Shown: one piece after another, positions 10,640 to 12,395 of the stretch
How positions within the stretch are numbered: position 1 is the stretch's first letter
Layout of the letters: every line of letters begins with the position of its first letter
Assembly: GCA_947381875.1 (NCBI GenBank)
Contig: CANCXY010000084.1
Location: forward strand, 1 to 12,395
From: an uncultured Clostridia bacterium
GTDB lineage: Bacteria > Bacillota > Clostridia > Oscillospirales > Ruminococcaceae
DNA length: 12,395 nt
Reading direction: 5' to 3'
The notes under the pieces: generated by a model
The model's database searches: none
What the model was told of the DNA's origin: nothing
The model's input: only the letters and a program-made list of their open reading frames with translations
Translations under genes and position numbers: made by a program

Positions 10640-12388
10640 ATGGGTATGGTAGTAAGAACAAATACGATGGCTTTGAATGCCTATCGTCAGCTTGGCATGA
10701 ACAACAGCGCGGTAGCAAAATCACTGGAAAAGCTGTCCAGCGGCTTCCGCATCAACCGTGCGGGCGATGACGCGGCGGGTCTGGCCATCAGCGAGAAGAT
10801 GAAAGCCCAGATTAAGGGCCTGGAAACCGCTTCCGCGAATGCACAGGATGGCATTTCCCTCATTCAGACAGCCGAAGGCAACCTGAACGAAGTACACGAC
10901 ATGTTGAACCGTATGGTCGAGCTTGCAACAAAATCCGCTAACGGTACCTACACACAGACTGAACGTGATGCGCTTCAGGCCGAAGTAGATCAGTTACTGG
11001 AAGAAATTGATCGTATCTCTGAATCTGCTAATTTTAATGGTGCCAAACTACTGGATGGTTCTTTGGGCGGTGCAGTAGAATTAGATGGAGCTGCCGATGT
11101 TACAGTAACGCATGTTGCCGATGGCCAGCTGGCTGGAAAGGCCCCTGCCGCCGGGAAATATTCCATTGATTTTTCCCAAGCCTCTATAAGCAGCAATGCA
11201 GCCAGTACAACAGCAACCTTTGATCTTTTTGGAACGAATGTTTCAGTAGATATTTCAGTTGCAAAGGATAGCACTCTTGGAGGAGCCGATTTGGCTCAAG
11301 CGCTTAAAACGGCTTTGGAAGCAGATGCTACTTTTAAAGCGGGCATCGACTATGGTACAGGCGATGCTTTTAACGCAAAATTTAATGTAAGTGTAGAAGG
11401 CAGTAAATTGGTTCTTGAAATGACCGAGCCTCCGGCAGCGGAGTTCGATGAGAAAATGACCGCTGAGCTGAAATTGGGAGCGAATCAAATTGATGGATCG
11501 GACTTAACAGGCAATACAGGTTGGCAGTTCAAAGTGACTCCAGAAGTGGAAGCTGTCCCCAAAAGTGGCAGAGCCTATGCACAAGGTAAATTTACTCTGG
11601 CCGCTGGGGATATAAAGGATGGCAGTGCTATTAAAATCGGCGACACCACATATATTTTTGCTGTGGGCAACAATAGTGCCTATAAGGGCTCTGCAAATGT
11701 GGTTGATTTAACCGATTACACCAAAATTGAAACGACTGATATTGGCAAAGTTTCTCAGCGTTTGGCCCAAGCTGCAAAAGACAATAAAAACTTTTTTGTG
11801 GGAAGCGATTTAACCACTGGTGAAATCAGCCTCACAGAGAAGGAGGGCGGCGTGGATTACAGCAAGAACAATTTAGCAGGAACAGACAACAAAGCCATTT
11901 ATAACGGTGGCGGCGGTACTACGGCTAAAAATGCCACCTCTGCCGATTGGAAAGGTCTTGTTCAGAAAGGTACTGCCAAAATGTCTGGAAGCCCACTGAC
12001 CTTGCAAATTGGCGACACAGCAGATGATTTTAATAAGATGACCGTTTCTATCGGTAATATGAGTGCCGCCGGACTTAAATTAGATGGGTTATCCATTTCA
12101 ACGGAAAAAGATGCGAGCAACGCTATTGCGAGCATCAAGACGGCAATCAATGACGTTTCCTCTGCTCGCGCAGGTATGGGCGCTCTCCAGAACCGTCTGG
12201 AACACACCATCAACAACTTAGACGTAGCCGCCGAGAACCTCTCCGCTGCCAACAGCCGCATCCGCGACACCGACATGGCAAAGGAAATGATGAACTATAC
12301 GAAGATGAACGTCTTAGTGCAGTCCGCACAGGCTATGCTTGCGCAGGCCAACCAGCAGCCGCAGAGCGTGTTGCAGCTCCTGCAATAA
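10640..12388 (+). CDS. fliC/hag: Flagellin (filament subunit)
   Basis: This 582-residue protein polymerises into the flagellar filament after export by the flagellar type III system; there is no cleavable signal peptide. Residues 1 to about 143 are the conserved D0/D1 helices: SLEKLSSGFRINRAGDDAAG (28-47), MLNRMVELATKSANGTY (88-104) and ANFNGAKLLDG (130-140). Residues about 488-582 are the conserved C-terminal D1/D0, ending AQANQQPQSVLQLLQ. The middle (about 145-487) is a low-complexity, Thr/Ala/Asp-rich variable domain without recognised fold. The middle uses more A/T-ending codons than the GC-rich ends. The first ATG is used because AGGAGG lies eight bases before it. Start and stop are intact, and the gene ends seven bases before the window edge. 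Confidence 0.97.
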   Translation: MGMVVRTNTMALNAYRQLGMNNSAVAKSLEKLSSGFRINRAGDDAAGLAISEKMKAQIKGLETASANAQDGISLIQTAEGNLNEVHDMLNRMVELATKSANGTYTQTERDALQAEVDQLLEEIDRISESANFNGAKLLDGSLGGAVELDGAADVTVTHVADGQLAGKAPAAGKYSIDFSQASISSNAASTTATFDLFGTNVSVDISVAKDSTLGGADLAQALKTALEADATFKAGIDYGTGDAFNAKFNVSVEGSKLVLEMTEPPAAEFDEKMTAELKLGANQIDGSDLTGNTGWQFKVTPEVEAVPKSGRAYAQGKFTLAAGDIKDGSAIKIGDTTYIFAVGNNSAYKGSANVVDLTDYTKIETTDIGKVSQRLAQAAKDNKNFFVGSDLTTGEISLTEKEGGVDYSKNNLAGTDNKAIYNGGGGTTAKNATSADWKGLVQKGTAKMSGSPLTLQIGDTADDFNKMTVSIGNMSAAGLKLDGLSISTEKDASNAIASIKTAINDVSSARAGMGALQNRLEHTINNLDVAAENLSAANSRIRDTDMAKEMMNYTKMNVLVQSAQAMLAQANQQPQSVLQLLQ

Positions 12389-12395
12389 GCCGCGT

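Overview
The window looks like a chromosomal segment of a motile, fairly GC-rich member of the Clostridia (Firmicutes), probably a gut Oscillospiraceae/Lachnospiraceae relative. This is inferred from the Lachnospiraceae-like flagellin N terminus (MLNRMVELATKSANGTY), the type I-beta DAHP synthase, the chorismate mutase-prephenate dehydratase fusion, the csrA-flagellin neighbourhood and AGGAGG ribosome sites. No rRNA, tRNA, CRISPR array or transposase gene is visible.

Region 1 (about 95-9106, minus strand) is one long aromatic amino acid operon. From its promoter at 9078-9106 it reads pheA, aroB, aroC, aroE-aroK (fused), aroQ, aroF, aroA, tyrA and a small SAM-dependent methyltransferase, and it ends at a strong stem-loop terminator at 95-135. 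Together these genes encode every step from erythrose-4-phosphate plus PEP to chorismate, and then both the phenylpyruvate and 4-hydroxyphenylpyruvate branches. Only the final aminotransferase is missing. Most junctions are ATGA or longer overlaps. The two exceptions (aroF/aroA and aroA/tyrA) are 150-170 nt gaps filled with palindromic hairpin modules that look like a dispersed repeat family; an exact 40-nt copy also opens the window.

Region 2 (about 9159-9591) is a compact cassette with no recognised family. A minus-strand promoter drives a 30-residue hydrophobic peptide whose Shine-Dalgarno can pair with its own leader, and that transcript ends at a stem-loop terminator at 9159-9199. A near-consensus promoter inside its 3' untranslated region points the other way and would make a roughly 73-nt structured antisense RNA ending at the peptide's stop codon. 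The layout is that of a type I toxin-antitoxin locus with 3'-overlapping transcripts, and it is the best candidate for an undescribed system here.

Region 3 (about 9592-10110) is AT-rich and has no credible gene. It carries two perfect 30-34 bp palindromes, 158 bp apart, plus a half copy, which may be operators or ends of a small non-autonomous element.

Region 4 (10111-12388, plus strand) has csrA, with an unusual charged C-terminal tail, followed by a complete 582-residue flagellin gene with a divergent AT-richer central domain. The flagellin leader carries a CsrA-like ACAGGAGGAT site overlapping the ribosome binding site, suggesting CsrA controls flagellin translation as in Bacillus subtilis.
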